DNA of 64,000 bases from Ciona savignyi (taxonomy: Eukaryota; Chordata; Ascidiacea; Phlebobranchia; Cionidae): NCBI GenBank assembly GCA_000149265.1, contig CH003381.1, positions 1,249,982-1,313,981 of the forward strand, in the 5' to 3' direction. Position 1 is the stretch's first letter; each line of letters starts with the position of its first letter. Below the pieces are notes generated by a model, which saw nothing but the letters and a program-made list of their open reading frames with translations, was not told the origin of the DNA and searched no databases. Below are positions 12,279-25,162 of this stretch, one piece after another. Made by a program: the position numbers and the translations under genes.

Positions 12279-13128
12279 ACCACACCGAAACCCACCATGC
12301 GACACACGGCACTGTCCTGTCCCATCAGGCAATCACTTGGTTATCGTTTGGAGTCTTGACCATTGTTCTTGTTTTTATATTCACTATGTTGTATTGTCTC
12401 TATGCTTGGAAACTACGACGAAAAAGGTATCGCACATAATCACAATTTTAGCTATCTATACGTAACCTATAGAATTTCTAAGTGTATTACAATATACCTT
12501 TAAATACGGAATTGGGGTAAATTAGTTTAATCAACAAGTTGCATTTGACGGTCATTTTTAAAGTAGTCAGTTGGTGAAATGTATATAAACTGTGTCGATT
12601 TTAAATTTATATATTTGATTTATTCATAATAGCAGGGTTATTCTGCCTTGCAGTATGCATCTTTACCACACTTCGAGTTCGCTATGCTATTGGGTTTCAT
12701 TTAACTATTGAAAATACTTGGCATATTACTTAGTCCTGCCGGTTAGTCCGGAGGTTTATTGTGACGCATTTTAACCGATAAGTTGCAGGTTCGAAACTAG
12801 TCGATAGCTAGTCGATTGTATCCTTTTGCAAGACACTTAACGGACATTGTCTGAAGCCAGCGGATTATTGGGTTCTACCAAATTGAAGAAAAACACTGCA
12901 TTATCTCCGGTAACTTCACGGTGGGTGCGAGGTCATTTGACGATTGCCCGTTTGTTAACCACCTCGATTTTCCATTCACGGGGTTAAACCTTTCCTAGAA
13001 ACGAAAGAATTTTATTACGACGGAGCCACAGCACAGAATTCTTCGAAGAAACGGTTGTTTCGTCAACATTGACCGGTGCAGTCATTCCTGGAATGCTGGG
13101 ATTTGATGGAAGAACATTCCAAACATAG
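12279..13128 (+). CDS. Unrecognised single-pass membrane protein, last two exons
   Basis: Two exons join in phase: 12279-12426 (acceptor TTCCACAG, donor AAAG/gtatcg) and 12999-13128 (acceptor TTTCCTAG, stop TAG at 13126-13128). The frame gives a short His/Thr-rich lead, a strong membrane helix (LSFGVLTIVLVFIFTMLYCL), a basic stop-transfer stretch (KLRRKR) and a cytoplasmic tail of about 43 residues ending GMLGFDGRTFQT. The 5' exons were not found, so ligand-binding domains, if any, are unknown. An AATAAA-rich run at about 13312-13334 could serve for polyadenylation. I do not recognise the family. The call rests on splice signals, matched phase and the membrane topology; chance joining cannot be excluded. 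Confidence 0.45.
12734..12985 (+). mobile_element. SINE A with a well-kept B box
   Basis: Head CTGCCGGTTAGTCCGGAGG and B box AGTTGCAGGTTCGAAACT. Its 3' end runs into the pyrimidine tract of the acceptor at 12998. Confidence 0.85.
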
Positions 13129-13187
13129 CGTAACCAGTAACTTGGTTTACACTTCGTATACTAGTTTTGCCTTGTGGCACAGTTTGC

Positions 13188-13340
13188 TGGTCGCGTAGTG
13201 TAATGGTCTTGATCGACCGTTATAAGCAGGCGGGTTCTGGTATTCATCTTTACCCTGGCGATTTTTTGCGCGACTGGTCGTATTCTCGATCCCGTACTTT
13301 TAAACATATCGTAAATAAATAAATAAATAAATATTTTAAT
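13188..13340 (+). mobile_element. Possible third tRNA-like SINE with an AAAT tail
   Basis: GTCGCGTAGTGTAATGGTC resembles a tRNA A-box region (TAGTGTAATGG). It is followed about 30 bases later by GGCGGGTTCTGG, a weak B box, and then by a run of TAAA repeats. Only one copy was seen in the window, so its repetitive nature is inferred. Confidence 0.3.
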
Positions 13341-13493
13341 ACATACCTACGGCAAACCGACCATACCTACAGTATACCCATGGCAAACCGACTATGAACC
13401 AAGAAATACCCGTGTTATAACACCCTCCGTTGTTTCATCCATATAGGGATAAGTATAATAACTAGCCTCAATTATTTATTATAAACATTTTCC

Positions 13494-13782
13494 CAGGGCC
13501 GGTTTTAGGCCGATTTGACCGATTAGATCAAATTGGGCCCCGCACCTTGAAGGGGCCCCGCGCTAGCGGGGGTCTTTCTGTATTACGAGGTTTAATATAC
13601 TACTGAAACGTAAAATAAAAAGTGAAATAATATTCTTTCTCATAATATCAATTTGGCATCGTAACTAAGTCAAATTTATATCTCTGTGTCTGTCTGTTAC
13701 GTCATAATGAATATGGTTGCTTGCTTAGGGGCCCCGCCATCACATTTCTAATTGGGCCCCGCGGTTCCTAGCACCGGGCCTG
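13494..13782 (+). mobile_element. hAT-like non-autonomous element, short copy
   Basis: Begins CAGGGCCGGTTTTAGG and ends CCTAGCACCGGGCCTG, an imperfect inverted repeat. The flanks ATTTTCC and ATGTTCC differ at one base and look like an aged duplication. It matches the longer copy at 25584-26138 in opposite orientation, but lacks an internal segment of about 265 bp. It contains GC-rich hairpins around GGGGCCCCGCGCTAGCGGGG. No coding capacity. Confidence 0.75.
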
Positions 13783-14175
13783 ATGTTCCTTACTAATATT
13801 TAGTTGTGCCATCTTAATTTGTGTTATTTTTCTACTGTCTATTCATTGGACATTACAATATGTGAGTTCGGCCTTTACCCGGTTTTGCAACTTTTGTTTA
13901 AGTGAACGTTTTAGTTTTTAATCCTTTACCTTGCCAATCAATTCAAACTATACGTAACTGAGTGAACCTATTACTACCTTTGATAGCATAGCCTAGTCGA
14001 AATAATTGTTTCGAGTTAAAAATATTTCTCCCTATAATGCTTCGTCAGCGTATATACAATACAAACGTTTGCTTAGTCGTGTTTTATGGAAAAACGAGCA
14101 CGGATACATGGCGGAAATTTTGAATAGCAAAACAATCACATACGAAAAATGCAAAGATCCTGGGGGAAAAGAAGA

Positions 14176-14181
14176 TTTATT
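14176..14181 (-). terminator. Polyadenylation signal of SLC20, just after the stop
   Basis: On the minus strand the last codons read CTC TTG TGA, and AATAAA begins two bases after the stop. If used, the 3' UTR would be only about 20-35 bases long. Confidence 0.5.
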
Positions 14182-14183
14182 GT

Positions 14184-17100
14184 TCACAAGAGTTTCATCA
14201 TGAGGAACATACATCCAGCACTTAGTATCCCTGACACTGGAACCGTTACAAACCAGGCAAACGCAATATTGCGGGCCATACTCCAATCTACTGCGGTTCG
14301 AGATCCGTACCATCCTATTGATACAACCGCTCCGACCTGTTGTATGGGTGGCAAGATGATTATTCGTTTGAAGCCATTGTCCGGGCGGTTGGTCTGGCAG
14401 TTAAGTGCGTCGCCTTTCAAACGAAAGGTTTGCAAGTTCTGAACTGGTCGTCGTTTGTGTCCTTGGACAAAGCACTTAACGGACATTGCCTGAACCCAGT
14501 GGATTAATGGGTTCTACTAAATTGAGATAACGTGTGAATCATACACAACACATTGCAATAGCTCCGGTAACCCGACGATTGGCGCGAGGTGATCTGACGA
14601 ATGCTTGTGTGTTAATCCCCTGGTTTTCCCATTCACTGGAATAAACATAAATAGCCTATGGAAATCCTATCCTATTCCAGTCAATCCCCAACACAATGTG
14701 GTTGTTCTTTGTTGTTGTCGTCGTGTTGAAACTTCGTCGGTCAACATAATGACAACATATACATGGATACATGGAAATAATTCTACTAATTTATCAGTAA
14801 TAAAGATCGCACCTTGCAGTGAGTCGTGGAGATTGGGATTCCAACGTTAGATGCAACCAACACGGTGGTGGCTGTCATTAGTTCAATGCAGAAACCCCTA
14901 GGTTGAAGTAGATAACATGTTATTTGGTTAAATGTACTCTGTATATTTTTTATGGCATTTAAAGGTTTAATATTGATAGGTGTTTTATATTAATCCATTC
15001 ATGCAAAAAAGAAGACATATATGATTATCAAATCGAGCTTTACCGCACACTCTTCTTCAGGGCTCTATATCATTTGGTCTTAATTAAATTTGGATCGCTT
15101 AATATTGTTCTTTCGCCTAGGTTTGGCGGCCGCGTATTATATTAACCTCGATGGTGTAACTTTTGTGATATCTTTTCCGATCGTCTCCATAACTCTCCTT
15201 CCAAATGCCCACACTCCAATGCTTATACCACCACCACCAAACAGCAATAAGTACCAGGGGGTCGGAGATGCCTGGCTTACTCCTCCCGACCAGTAAACAA
15301 TCCAGAGAGCAATTAAAGGTCCGATAGCGTTGCTGAAAACAATCGGTGTTCGTCATAAATAACAAAATCTCTTTTTTTATTTTGAATGGTGGGATATATT
15401 GTCATCATAGGATAGAATATTCAATCTGATCCATGGTAAAATTACGTAGGAGAAAGTTACCACATGGGTATACGGCAGATTATCTTCCGTCCACCAACGG
15501 ATTACGGCAGAATTTGTAGTGTGCTGTATATATATGACACAAAACTTTAATTTTAGTAGAACTAACAAGGCATGTCCGTTAAGTGCGTTGCCTAAAAGTC
15601 AACGAGCTAGCGGCCAGTTTCAAATGTGAAATCCGTCGGCTGAAAGGCGACACACTAAACCAAAAAGATATTCAGTTGAATTTGTAAAGTTCAAGTTAAG
15701 ATAATATTCAGGGAGAAGCTTAGAGTATTCTCAGCACATTCACTAAGTAAACCCGATAGCCAGAAGCTTAAGCAAATACGACATTGTAAGCGGTTCATTT
15801 CTATTCTGTGCAATTGTGAAATAAAACAAGTATACTTGTTTTATATACGCTTTGCTTCCATATGGTATAATATAAGTTATACTTAAATTGAAGCAACCTT
15901 TCAGTCATATACAACACGTTGTAATTGCGTTTTTTCCATTTAAGGGGATAAAACGTGAATATTGTATAGACCACCTAAAATGTTCGGATCTTTCAAATAT
16001 CGGCTATACCATCTGGCAGTTTCTTCAGTAGGCCTATATTGATGACACTCTTTGTAATACAATCTTTTTGTTGAGTATCACCAGATAAGCATCAATATTT
16101 TCTTATCCTATATATAATTAACCATGTACATACCTGACGTCATTTCCCCCATGTGCAAAGCTTGCAAAACAAGCGGTCAACACTTGAAGATTGCTGAAGA
16201 TTTTACGAACTGCAATAGGATCCTCGTCGGCGTCGTCTGGATCTTCGACTTCTTTGATATCGTCCTGTGAACCAGAAAGTTTTTGGTTTGATATGTCGTA
16301 TTGGCGGACGAGCAATTAAAGTTATGTGCAGATAGAGAGCATTTAAAGTAATGTGCACAGGTGTAGGGCAATTAAAGTAATTTGCAGCTCAAACACAAAA
16401 ACATAGTTTTATATATAATTTTTTTTGCACAGGTGTATTTGTTCATTGTCGTATTGTCATGGAGTATACCACCCAAGTTATCTTTTACTAGCATACACTG
16501 AGTTGGAACAATGTGCATAAAGTAACTTGGCCAAGGATTTTGATTTTAATTCCATACTTTTTAGCAAACAGCAAATGAGCGAGCGAACTGTTCGGTTATT
16601 AGTAGGCCTATTAATTTAGTTTTTGTTTATTGGTGTCAACTACTGTAGATGATATGAACTTGATGCCTAATGTTTGTCACCTCATCCGATTCATCGCTGA
16701 TACCGTCAGTACGTACACATAACTTGACTTCGTAATCATCCTCTTTGTCGCTTTCGTTTGCTTTGGTGTGCAAATCCTTGATCAAACAAACGATTATTGC
16801 GTATATTGAAGCCAGGTGCCCCATTAACATAGACAAGTTTTACTAACGTTTACTTAAATCATAGAACATTAAAACCACCCCGTGGCGATGTTATAGAACA
16901 GATATGCAGAAACCAAAATTTTGATTGATAAATCTAGGGTTAAAAATGTTATCACTGGGATGTTAAAAACCTTAAAATTTTTCATAAATTTATATTTTTA
17001 CCATAGTGCTTGACAGGTTGGCTCTATTTTTGATCAAATGTGGAAAAGTGTTAAAGGTTTACTCGCTATTGTACCCAATAAAAAAACTAAACGCGGAGTG

Positions 17101-20100
17101 TTTTAGGAATTTAGCTTCTTTTCACTACAGCACTTAACAAGATGTTTAATTTAAAACACATGTGGTGAAATGTTCGTAAATCTGACACGAATATCATTTT
17201 TTAACTGCACAAAAACAAGAAGTTTGGTTTAATAACTGAGGGACCGATGCGTTTATGCTTGCAGAAACAAAACTATGACAGGCGGGTTAAAGCGCTTTCT
17301 GGAATGTTGGATATCATGGACCTGAAGTGCACATATCTGACAATAAAACATATTGTAATGAACATCGTTTGTTGCCTTAGGGACTTATGCGTTTTTGCTT
17401 GTAGAAACAAACCACATACTTGGTGTATAAAAATAAATTGGTTTTTAAAAATAATGGTGGTTAAACACATATAGTTAACACTCTCTAGTTTTTTGGACTT
17501 ATATTTTAACACTGGTACATTTACTATCTTTCTTTATTTGTAGCATCAGGTTACCACCATTTAACACTTGATATTTATTGGTGGCGCCGACTGCAGTTTC
17601 CTAAAATGTTGCTTTAAAAAAACTTACCTAGTCAAACGTGACTTAGATCTAGGAACATAATACGAAGTTTTTTTGTAAGATACTGTCCATTGAAGCGGAG
17701 CCAAACTCATTATCACCCAGAGAAAAGCTTAGAACGTGTGATAACAAAAATATTTAGAGCGTAGCCGTGAGCCATTAAAACACTTGCTAAGTCACTGCAT
17801 AATACGATTACGCAGTTAGGCTGGTTCGTTTCGGCCAATTACCACGGTCACAATTACCTATAGCCCCTTTGGCTTCCCCCTGTTTAATTTCCACTAGGAA
17901 CACAATATTCCTGGTAGTTATTTGGGGGAATTGTTCTAACGAATGTTGCACCTGCTTTATTTTCGTTCGTGGCGGCTGAGGTTGGCCTAATTTAGTTTAC
18001 TTTTTCCTCGAAAAACAAGGTAACTTAAACCAATAATAGAAATAAATGATAAAAAATAAAATCAGGTACATGCTACTAGTTACTTGCCATGTGTTACAGC
18101 TCACAAAAGCATATTATGATTAGTATTTTTACAAATGTACGTTGTATTTAACACGTTGTTGACACTTTTTAGTTGTTTGTTGTTCGAACTTAACAGTTGT
18201 ATTAGTTACCTCTGATGAATCAGATGTCTTGCTTTCGTCTTCTGAAAAATATTTACTGGATAAGCTAGATGTCGGCAATAAGAGAAAAACACATTTTAAA
18301 CACAGCAGAATCAATATAGACTAACCTAAGTTGAGGCAGTGAGATACTGGTCGTGACGTAATTTCAATCATCTGGAACCGAAAATTTAGTAATAAATTGT
18401 CGATTTAATTTATACCTGATGGTATTTTACACCGAGGTTTAGAAGTAAGTCAAGTTACTAATTGCTTACCTCTTTTAAATTACTTAAATATTGTTTTAGA
18501 ACACACCTCGAACGCTGGAGGTGGATCAAGCTGTTTGTTTGAAGTTTTTCGATTTCCAGTTACGAGACGATGCTCAGATGTAGATTGTAAGTCTTCATGT
18601 GCCTTCGGGTGTGCGGCTGCCATCTTTTTCTCTGTGTATGTATAATGAAATCAGAGTTCTCATCATGCTTTGTTTTTTTACAGTGCTCAAGGAATAATTG
18701 GTCTTGTGTTTGTTCTTGATTTTTATGGGATAAGGTATGATATTCATGTTTATCCATGTGAATGCGAAAACACTTACCCCACAATGGTCAAATTACCTCA
18801 TGCTAAACTTAATAATACACTAGGTCAAGAAAATGTCCGATATATGCTTTTCCCAACGATTCAACAACCAATTAAGCGATGAGTTTCGATTCTACGAAAT
18901 ATCGACTGAAAGGCGACGCCCTAAACCACCAAGCTAATTACCCGATAAGCATAGAATGCCTAAACAAACATTAAGGTAGAATAATGTTTTACTGGGTAAG
19001 ACGATATCATAAAAAATATGCTAATTTGTGCTACCACTGTAACTTTATTATTTCATGACACAATTGTAGAATCCCCATAACCAATGTCATTGCTTGCCAG
19101 AATATTTCCTAAACTAACCATCCTGTAACTTAGTAGAATATTACTGCATTAAATTTATATAACATATATGCGTATGTTTACGACACTAATCGGATTTCTT
19201 TCTGATAGATTATTGACAAAACATATTCGTTAAACAAGTCAAACAAGTTATCAAGCAAACCACACATGTTATCGACATCTCACGTAAAGTCAATATTAGA
19301 GGTTCAGGGTTATAGTTTACGCATACCTGCTTGCTGTTTGATTCGTGGTACGATGAAAAACAAGGTTACTGCAGCGATAGATAACATCCCGCCAAACGTG
19401 GAGACAATTATTACCCATAATGGGATGTTGTCAAGGCCGAGAACTAAAAAAATACAAAAAATTGCAGAATAGCAGAAGTTGCAACAAATAAATTTACTGT
19501 CGTGTATATACGTTAAATCCCAATTTGAGAATTTAAACATTTGCCAGAACTTGTTACATATGGGATAATGTAAAAGATAAGTTGGTAGTTAAAAATTAAT
19601 CGGAATATATTAATGTGACAAACGGCTCGATAATGGTTTTTTGGCCTGTAGGTAAAAGGATATTAGTGTAATCACCTGGCGCTCCTGAATATAATATTGA
19701 AAATAAGTTGATGCCGACAGTTACTGAGTAGAACATCGGTAAAAGTTTCAACCCGACAGCTAGTGGTTCGTCCTGAAAGTATACATAACATGCAATTCTT
19801 CCTAAAAGTTTACATAACATTCCGAAGCAAGTGGTCATTGATTTTTACTTACAGTTTGAAGAATGTGTTTGTGAATGAAGTAATACAAAAGTACCGAAGC
19901 GAAACCTGCCAACACGGGAGACACGAACCAGCTAGCCACTGTAAAACATTAAATTCGTCTTTTAGATTCTTCAGTTTAGTTTATTTTTTTAATTTATGCT
20001 GACATCACATTTTTACAAACGACTATAATATATACAATAATGTATAGTAATGTACAGCAAAGGATGCCGCGAAAGACCAAAAAGTAATTTTTCTTAATAG

Positions 20101-21500
20101 AAATAATATTCCAGGAAAATGATTGATACCGCTATGCACCGCGCAGTACTAATACAATAATTGTATCTGTCAAGATGAAAAATAAAGTGTTTAATAATCG
20201 TAAAAACACTATGAAATACAGATTTTAGACTTGCCAAAGATTTTTAATGACAACGCCAACAAGCAAGCTGTATTAATCAATGATATTTTACCAATCAATC
20301 CCAAATTTGTCCAATTGACCCCATTTGCTCCAACGGCCACCAATGAGAATCCAATACACGCCCCCACAATGCTGTGCGTGCCGGAAACTGGCATTTTAAG
20401 GAATGTTGCAAGAAGTTGCCAAATCGACGAACCTATATGAAGTTAAAATATAAACGTTTAAAACCGTATTGTCTGTGCGGAAACCATCTCTATCTGTCCC
20501 GGAATTGAATTTTACGGCATATGTTGGCCTTTCCGTTATGCTAGCTTGTCCTTTCCGTTAGAGTTTCTTTGATATATAACGTTTTTTATTATACATTGGA
20601 CTATTTTTAATAATCCGACTGAATATTCGATCACATCGTGTGCCGCTTGTTAGGTGCAAAAATGTGTAAAACGAGACGAACCAATCAATCATGAGGTACA
20701 AAGAAGGAGTGTGAAACCAGCTTACCGAACATTGCACTAACTTGACCAATCATGAGAATTTGAGCTCCTCCCTCGAACGAGTAAAGATTCACATCAATTA
20801 TTCCCGTTCTGATCGTCTCCCCAACTTTCGCTCCCACCATAAGAGCACCCGCCGTTTCGAATATCGTTGCAAGTATGCACGCCTAGAAGGGTTATTTGGC
20901 CGAATATTTAGATCAAGTAATTCCTGTACATATTTCTATAAAATAAAACGGCCATAGTGATGAGAACATAGTTGTTCCAAACTTAACATGGAAAAAAGTA
21001 ATAAAAAAGGATGCTGCCTGATATGCCGGTACTGTACCAGAAACACGATGCCTATAATAATTTTTACTGTACCAGAAACACGATGCCTATAAAGTTTTTT
21101 ATGCACTGATATATAGGCCTACAAGTGTTTTTCAGTCTAAAGTATTTTCAAATAAACAAAATAACTTTGTATACAACTAGTTGTATTCGATTCCTAATGA
21201 AAATACCCTTTTTCCAAAAATCTTCAAATGCGTTTAAACAAACAAATTGTAAGAAAGCAGTATTTACACCTTTGAAAATAAGTATCAAAGGTTCTATAAA
21301 CACTGCACATCAATTTGATAAAAAAAACTAGTCACCTGTTTTATTGTCAATACGTTTGAGCCAATAGTTGTACCAAAACTATTAGCTACGTCGTTCGCGC
21401 CCACCGAGAATGACAGAGCGAACGCAGCAATGAATCCGACAATTAACATCCACAGATAACTCTCGGCGTTCCATGGCAAGGATGTGGTATCTAAATACAT
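14184..21500 (-). CDS. SLC20A: Sodium-dependent phosphate cotransporter, SLC20 (PiT-1/PiT-2) family
   Basis: Plasma-membrane Na+/phosphate symporter. Fourteen phase-consistent exons give 538 residues: 21336-21500 (start ATG, with in-frame TAA two codons upstream), 20726-20882, 20292-20432, 19853-19938, 19676-19772, 19327-19443, 18507-18631, 18326-18371, 18210-18241, 16681-16776, 16134-16264, 15147-15332, 14813-14897, 14184-14336. Both halves of the duplicated ProDom/PiT signature are intact: [15 protein letters not shown] near the N-terminus and [16 protein letters not shown] near the C-terminus. Other family hallmarks are [17 protein letters not shown] and [17 protein letters not shown]. The variable, acidic intracellular loop is encoded by five small exons (18631-16681) and is shorter than in human PiT-1/2 (about 650-680 residues in total). 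Family assignment is very firm; PiT-1 versus PiT-2 orthology cannot be settled here. Confidence 0.95.
14379..14684 (+). mobile_element. SINE A in the last SLC20 intron
   Basis: Full-length, antisense to SLC20. The head starts 43 bp from the last exon (14184-14336). Confidence 0.9.
15100..15132 (-). repeat. Interspersed repeat D, copy 1
   Basis: On the minus strand CGCGGCCGCCAAACCTAGGC then GAAAGAACAATATTAA, starting about 14 bases after the SLC20 donor at 15146. It matches 55117-55155. Confidence 0.6.
15406..15665 (-). mobile_element. SINE A, diverged
   Basis: Sense to SLC20; tail (ATAGGATAGAATATTCA) 74 bp upstream of the exon starting at 15332. Body strongly mutated. Confidence 0.7.
15889..15962 (+). 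mobile_element. SINE A, internal deletion remnant
   Basis: TCATATACAACACGTTGTAA joined to TTTTCCATTTAAGGGGATAA; most of the element is missing. Confidence 0.55.
16305..16390. repeat. Short tandem repeat, three degenerate units
   Basis: Three copies of a unit of about 28 bp with core GCAATTAAAGTAATGTGCA, in an SLC20 intron just upstream (in transcript sense) of the exon at 16134-16264. Confidence 0.6.
18731..18947 (-). mobile_element. SINE A, diverged
   Basis: Sense to SLC20, tail at 18731 (TGATATTCATGTTTATCC), head end CTAAACCACCAAGCTAATTA. Confidence 0.75.
21030..21091. repeat. Tandem duplication of 28 bp
   Basis: ACTGTACCAGAAACACGATG followed by CCTATAA occurs twice, at 21031 and 21065, in the first SLC20 intron. 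Confidence 0.8.
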
Positions 21501-23317
21501 GCTTTATACAAAGAAATGCCAAATAATGCTTATTTATACTCTTTTGGTCAGGCAGTGCTTGGAGTACAGTTGTCATTTAGGCAGGTTTATTTCATCGGAC
21601 TGTTAACCGAAATATTTTACAATTTTTTTCTTGTCAGCCACTTACCGGGCGATCTCTGAACCCAGTGATTTAATGGGTATCTTTAAGTTAAAGCGTTTAA
21701 AATAGAACAAAAGTACTCTCAATTACCTGTGAGCAACGAAAACGCGGTTGTCCCTTCCATTGTAGTGGCCAACAGTCCAACACAGAGTCAACTCTTTTGT
21801 TACACTTTGCTGTATACTTTCCTTGAGTCCTTCCCTATCGTTTTAATATTTGCTATGAACCCAATCGTAACAAAAATTCGGCAATTAAATTTAAAATACT
21901 GTTTCAATAAATAAAGAAACTAAATTTCGTTTTTTTTAAACGAAAGTTGTCTGCAGTATTACGGCAGATTTGTATACTAAGTGCTCGCTTACTAAATTAT
22001 ATAAGTGTTCTATTATTCAAACTTGTGATAACTAAATATTTGCCTATTCTATTAGCAAACTAATTGCCCTGAAGTTCTTTTTCAAATTTGCTAAACCAGT
22101 TCAATGTTAATAATTAATTTTCCTTGTATTCTTGCATTAATCTTTGAAGATAAAATACGTAGAAAATCGGTGCAACGGGGTAATCGCGGACACTTGTCTA
22201 AAAAAAGAGACATGTCTAAGGTTCATTGGAGAGCCATATAGTCGAATCGCTCGACTGCATGTGGTCTCAAGTTACAGGTCCATTGGGTTTGTTTGAACGA
22301 ACGCCGCTATTCACAGCATGGCCAAAACACGGCAATGCAATAACAATAAAAATTACCCCAGGGCTTTTATCGTGGGCTCTATTGATTGCTTACAATAAAA
22401 CGTCACTTAAGAAAGAAAAGGAATATAACACGTATAAAATCATACGTAAACGCTCTGGTTATCACATAGAAAGAGTTAAACCAAAGAGAGCGAAAAGCCT
22501 CTTATATCGCAATGACTGTTTTTTGTGTACAATTGGTGCTCACAGAAGCACTGCGATTTTCGGCTGACTGTGCTGTATTCCGTTGAGCTGTTTATTTCAA
22601 ATAACATTTAGGCATTTTCAGATCACCGTGTCCAACAGACATCCATTAAAGTTTGGAATTGGGCTCCTATCTCTTTTGTCCATCTTGACACACTTAGAGT
22701 ATATTGTACAGTTGTCCAATCTAGTTCACGTGAAGAACAAGCCATTTAGTATTTTTGGGCCTGACGGAAAATTTGTCACACCACATAAGATTCATATTAT
22801 ATTTTAAAGTTAAAAACTAAATATTTATTTGTTCGTGTTTAAATGTGAAGTTAAATATTGAGTGGTATGCCTGAAAGCAGCTAATTCTGCGCCAAAAAAA
22901 CACTTTATTTCCTAAAAAAAGTACAATTTTCTCACAATTCCGGGAAATCCTTTTTAGCTTCATCTACAATTTACGTAATTTAGAATTTATGAAGCTGTGC
23001 TAGTACAGTCTATAAACACGACTATTTCAGCACGTTTGGACGTGAAGAAAAGTCAGCTGTTCACGCTGGTGACACGTGATGTGAACTTGTATCTTTTCGA
23101 TACCTCGACTAGAAGGATGTGTAATTATTTTTCCATTACACTTTATTTTTTTTAATTTCTCCGATCTTTGCATTCAGATGCGCCCAGCAGTTTTAAGAAA
23201 TTTGTGTCAAGTAAGAACGAACGTCGAACAGTTTATTTTTTGTGCAGTTTTGCACAAGTCTATGTACTGTAACGCAATCCAATTCCGGATGAATTATGAT
23301 GAAGCAATGTGCTCAGT

Positions 23318-23420
23318 CAAAGTCATTTAATCCTTATTTAAAAGTCATTTAATGCTCTCATTTTAGAGTCATTTAATCCTCTCAGTCAAAGTCATTTAAT
23401 CCTCTCATTTAGGTCATTTA
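23318..23420. repeat. Degenerate tandem repeat, about five units
   Basis: The motif GTCATTTAATCCTCTCA with spacers recurs about five times in 100 bp. Confidence 0.8.
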
Positions 23421-23577
23421 AAACTATTGGGCGGCCAAAACTGCTTTTACCATGGATACCTCGTCTAAGAAAATAAAGAGAGCTTCGAGAGTGTCTTAAT
23501 TAATACTTTTATTTTTACTATGCCAAGTTTTGAACCAATATTGGGCTCGTCACTAAGACCGTTTATGTATTGAAAAA

Positions 23578-23626
23578 TACACCCACGCACACATGCACCC
23601 ACGCACCCACACACACGCACACAAGG
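23578..23626. repeat. CA-rich microsatellite
   Basis: A run of CACCCACGCACA variants of about 49 bp. Confidence 0.85.
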
Positions 23627-23757
23627 ACAAAATGGATATTTTTATTCTGGGTTTAAATCGTTTTATCCAAAGCGAACGTCGTTTAAATTTAAAGTATTAT
23701 ACCAAAAAAATCTATAGAAAATGTGCCGCCTAATTCGACTCTAAGAGGTGACCGTGA

Positions 23758-24240
23758 ACCAATGGGGACCGGCAAACTTTTTCACCATTGAGACGTTTAG
23801 CTTTTTTTCTAGTCAGCGTGGTCCAAATACTTTTGACTTACGGGCCACTTCACAAAAACGTGACAGCTTGCGGACCCCTTCCAACATAATGATCATAAAA
23901 CAACACTATTTTTTGCCATCACCGCACTCAAACTATTTCAATGCAAGCATTGCTGAATTAGCCTACTAATAACTTGCTGGCGAGACGCTAATGTTCAATA
24001 AACATTTGTGACGTAACAATTCTTACAGTCCAAATAAATTTCACATGATAAACTTTCTAAGATTTAAATTAAACGAGTCTTGTAAGTTGTAACTATTAAA
24101 AGATGCTATACTTGTTTTAAATAAAATTACTAACTGTAACAAAAATACAAATTGAATCAATAATGTGAAACATTGCGGGCCGCATAAACCATATCCGAGG
24201 GCCACATGCAGTTGAAGGCCTGTAGTTGGACCAAGGTGAT
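23758..24240. mobile_element. Degraded hAT-like element
   Basis: The left end reads TGGGGACCGGCAAACTTTTT and is followed by ACGGGCCAC; the right part contains GCGGGCCGCATAAACC and GAGGGCCACATGCAG. This pairing, a GGCAAACTTTTT start and GGGCCGCA / GGGCCACA stretches near the ends, is typical of hAT (Charlie-type) termini. The inverted match is poor and no clear duplication was found. Confidence 0.4.
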
Positions 24241-25162
24241 AAAAATCTTAAACAATCCACTGCAATAGCACCGATAACCCTTATGGATGGGCGCAAGCCA
24301 ATCAATATTAATTAAAATAGCGTTAATAAAACATCGTACACTAGTAGATATTCTTACTTTAAAGCATTATACGCTAACACAAATTGTGTGGCAAGCTGCT
24401 TGTATAGATGCGCGTGGTTTATGCAAGAAAAAAACGGTATAAACAAAGGTCAGGTATTAATGGGATAAACGCCCTGCGTACAGTTGTATATTATTAGTTA
24501 AAACACGCAGCAAAACAAATCGTGTTCAAACGAAGATCCCATGTACCAACATACATAATCCCCTGCTGCAAAATGTGACTGACCATGACCGGTTATCAAT
24601 AAGTTTGATACTGAGGTACAATGTGTATTTTATATAGTGATATTAAATTAGCCATTTGTATACCAGCAATGTGTTGTTTTCAGCAAAGTGTTGGTTAGTT
24701 AACTTAAATTTCGGAAGTAGTATTTACAAATGGCCTTCCGATTGATTGTATAGATTTGTTTGTTTTCTGCAACCTCAGTCTGGGTGGGTGGTACGTGGGC
24801 GTGATTGCACTACTTTTAAAGTTTAAAATCAAACTTTTTAAGTCAAAAACGCAATTTCTTTTTCTTGTCATTAATTAGTCCAGCTTCGTCTATGTAACCG
24901 ATGACGACACCGGAATGTGTTAAAATATAAGACATAGATTATACGACAAGTTGGAATTAATTATTGTTTGCATTCGAGTTGTTTAGATGGGTATTTTATT
25001 ACCAGGTCACAGAATAATGTGCAGTGTATACATATCGATTTATAGTCCATAAACCTTGATGTACAGTTAACATGTTATTTTTAAATGTAACGAGAATCAA
25101 ATATTAACTAGAAAGTCCGTTCCAGTTGTACCGTGTTGAATGCTGTATTGTACTGCAATAAG

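Larger units (their letters stand above)
21501..25162. other. Divergent intergenic region between SLC20 and SLC17
   Basis: About 3.7 kb holding the upstream regions of two transporter genes that point away from each other. It contains a tandem repeat (23318-23420), a CA-rich microsatellite (23578-23626), a degraded hAT-like element (23758-24240) and SINE scraps at 21645 and 24255. A 113-codon open frame at 22226-22567 shows no recognisable motif and is not called. On the minus strand, GCTCACAG/gtaatt at about 21727 could be the donor of a 5' non-coding SLC20 exon. Confidence 0.6.

Noticed and set aside
14006-14442. Plus-strand open frames near 14.0-14.4 kb
   Set aside because: They are the antisense shadow of the last SLC20 exon, ending inside a SINE.
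22226-22567. 113-codon plus-strand frame in the SLC20-SLC17 gap
   Set aside because: No motif, composition unlike the neighbouring genes, no splice partners seen; length is within chance.
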